From contig CAZZIZ010000087.1 in assembly GCA_964654535.1 (NCBI GenBank), positions 1 through 13,930 of the forward strand: a stretch of DNA of 13,930 nt, given 5' to 3'. The DNA comes from CAZZIZ01 sp964654535 (GTDB lineage: Bacteria; Bacteroidota; Bacteroidia; Chitinophagales; UBA2359). The notes under the pieces were generated by a model. It searched no databases, was not told where the DNA came from, and saw only the letters and a program-made list of their open reading frames with translations. The position numbers were made by a program, and so were the translations under genes. Below are positions 13,361 to 13,930 of the stretch, in pieces; the stretch's first letter is position 1, and each line of letters starts with the position of its first letter.

Positions 13361-13930
13361 TCAGAATTTGTCTAGTTCGTCAATCAAACGGCTAACTGGC
13401 AGGCCCATTACATTGAAAAAGCAGCCATCGATTTTCTCTATGGATCGCAGGCCTATTTGGCCTTGAATGGCATATGCACCGGCTTTATCGTAGGGTTCTT
13501 CCGTGGCGATATATTGGTTAATGGTGGCCTCGCTAAGCTTCTTGAAGTAGACTACCGTGGTCTCGCTAAAGGTGAGGCTTTTATCACCTTTGTGGAGACA
13601 AACGGAGGTTATGACTTCGTGGGTGGTGCCTGAGAGTCTCTGCAAGAATTCGCGAGCTTGGTTGCGGTCTTTAGGCTTGCCCAGTATTTTGTTTTTGAGC
13701 AGAACTATTGTGTCGGCGGAAACGATTACTTCTTCCGGCTGGCGATCTTGAATGACTGCTTCTGCTTTTATTCTAGCTATGTGTTCGGTTAACTCGTAGA
13801 CAGATAAATGTGCTGGGCCGACTTCTTCTACGTCTGAGCTTTTTACGCGGAATTCTATTCCGGCTTGACGCATGAGGTCGTGGCGGCGCGGGGATTGAGA
13901 GGCTAGTAGTATAGGTGGGTGGTTTTTCAA
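13361..13930 (-). CDS. maf: Maf family nucleoside triphosphate pyrophosphatase, possibly 5'-truncated by window edge
   Basis: A 189-residue Maf/Ham1-type pyrophosphatase that hydrolyses non-standard or surplus nucleoside triphosphates to monophosphates in the cytoplasm. Conserved motifs, numbered from the TTG at the window edge, are ILLASQSPRR (7-16), VSADTIV with catalytic-type Asp73, GKP (84-86), and YDKAGAYAIQG (147-157). The DKAGAYxIQG form points to the YhdE branch (dTTP/UTP pyrophosphatase) rather than the YceF branch. The frame is open to the last base. The TTG there may be the start codon or an internal Leu a few residues after an unseen start; in either case almost the whole protein is present. 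It lies about 100 bases upstream of rpsT, which has its own promoter. Confidence 0.95.
   Translation of the reverse strand: MKNHPPILLASQSPRRHDLMRQAGIEFRVKSSDVEEVGPAHLSVYELTEHIARIKAEAVIQDRQPEEVIVSADTIVLLKNKILGKPKDRNQAREFLQRLSGTTHEVITSVCLHKGDKSLTFSETTVVYFKKLSEATINQYIATEEPYDKAGAYAIQGQIGLRSIEKIDGCFFNVMGLPVSRLIDELDKF

Overview
The window reads as a chromosomal segment of a Bacteroidota bacterium, probably a free-living flavobacterial or saprospiral-type lineage. The grounds are two proteins ending in type IX secretion (T9SS) sorting domains with the LFPNP/LYPNP motif, Bacteroidota-style TAnnTTTG promoter boxes (TACCTTTG before the metal-uptake operon, TATATTTG before rpsT), moderate to low GC, and a surface thioredoxin-type protein of a kind common in that phylum. 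No phage, IS element, CRISPR array, tRNA or rRNA was seen. Base composition looks even throughout, with no sign of a foreign island.

Region 1 (1-4560) is a metal-ion uptake locus. A minus-strand operon encodes, in transcription order, a TroA/ZnuA-type lipoprotein, an ABC ATPase, a permease carrying a DtxR-like winged-helix and metal-sensing domain at its C-terminus, and a second permease. Gaps are 3 and 4 bases and then a 13-base overlap. The operon is preceded by a TTTG-N21-TACCTTTG promoter and a perfect 8+8 inverted repeat spaced like DtxR-family operators. The 3' part of a stand-alone DtxR/MntR-type regulator lies convergently on the plus strand, and the two stop codons share the palindrome TTAA. 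The same metal-binding dimerisation domain is therefore present twice: once in the likely repressor and once tethered to the transporter.

Region 2 (4561-5743) holds a doubtful 61-residue ORF, a strong terminator, and a very small T9SS cargo with an acidic linker. Region 3 (5744-9607) has a 476-residue all-helical protein of unknown function, read from a GTG start. It ends three bases from the convergent mutS2, which has an ATPase core, a coiled coil and a Smr nuclease domain.

Region 4 (9666-11850) has two exported proteins read divergently. One is a beta-rich T9SS cargo with its own terminator. The other is a secreted thioredoxin-fold protein with a beta-domain and two dockerin/EF-hand-like calcium loops instead of a T9SS sorting domain. 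Region 5 (11851-12060) is a non-coding stretch of nested inverted repeats between convergent genes and looks like a dispersed extragenic repeat. Region 6 (12073-13930) holds minus-strand housekeeping genes: radC with an N-terminal extension, rpsT with its own promoter and terminator, and maf, which runs to the window edge.

Most of the window is ordinary housekeeping and envelope biology. The parts most worth a second look are the permease-DtxR fusion, whose N-terminal metal ligands appear substituted, together with its operator; the extragenic repeat; and the thioredoxin/dockerin-like protein.
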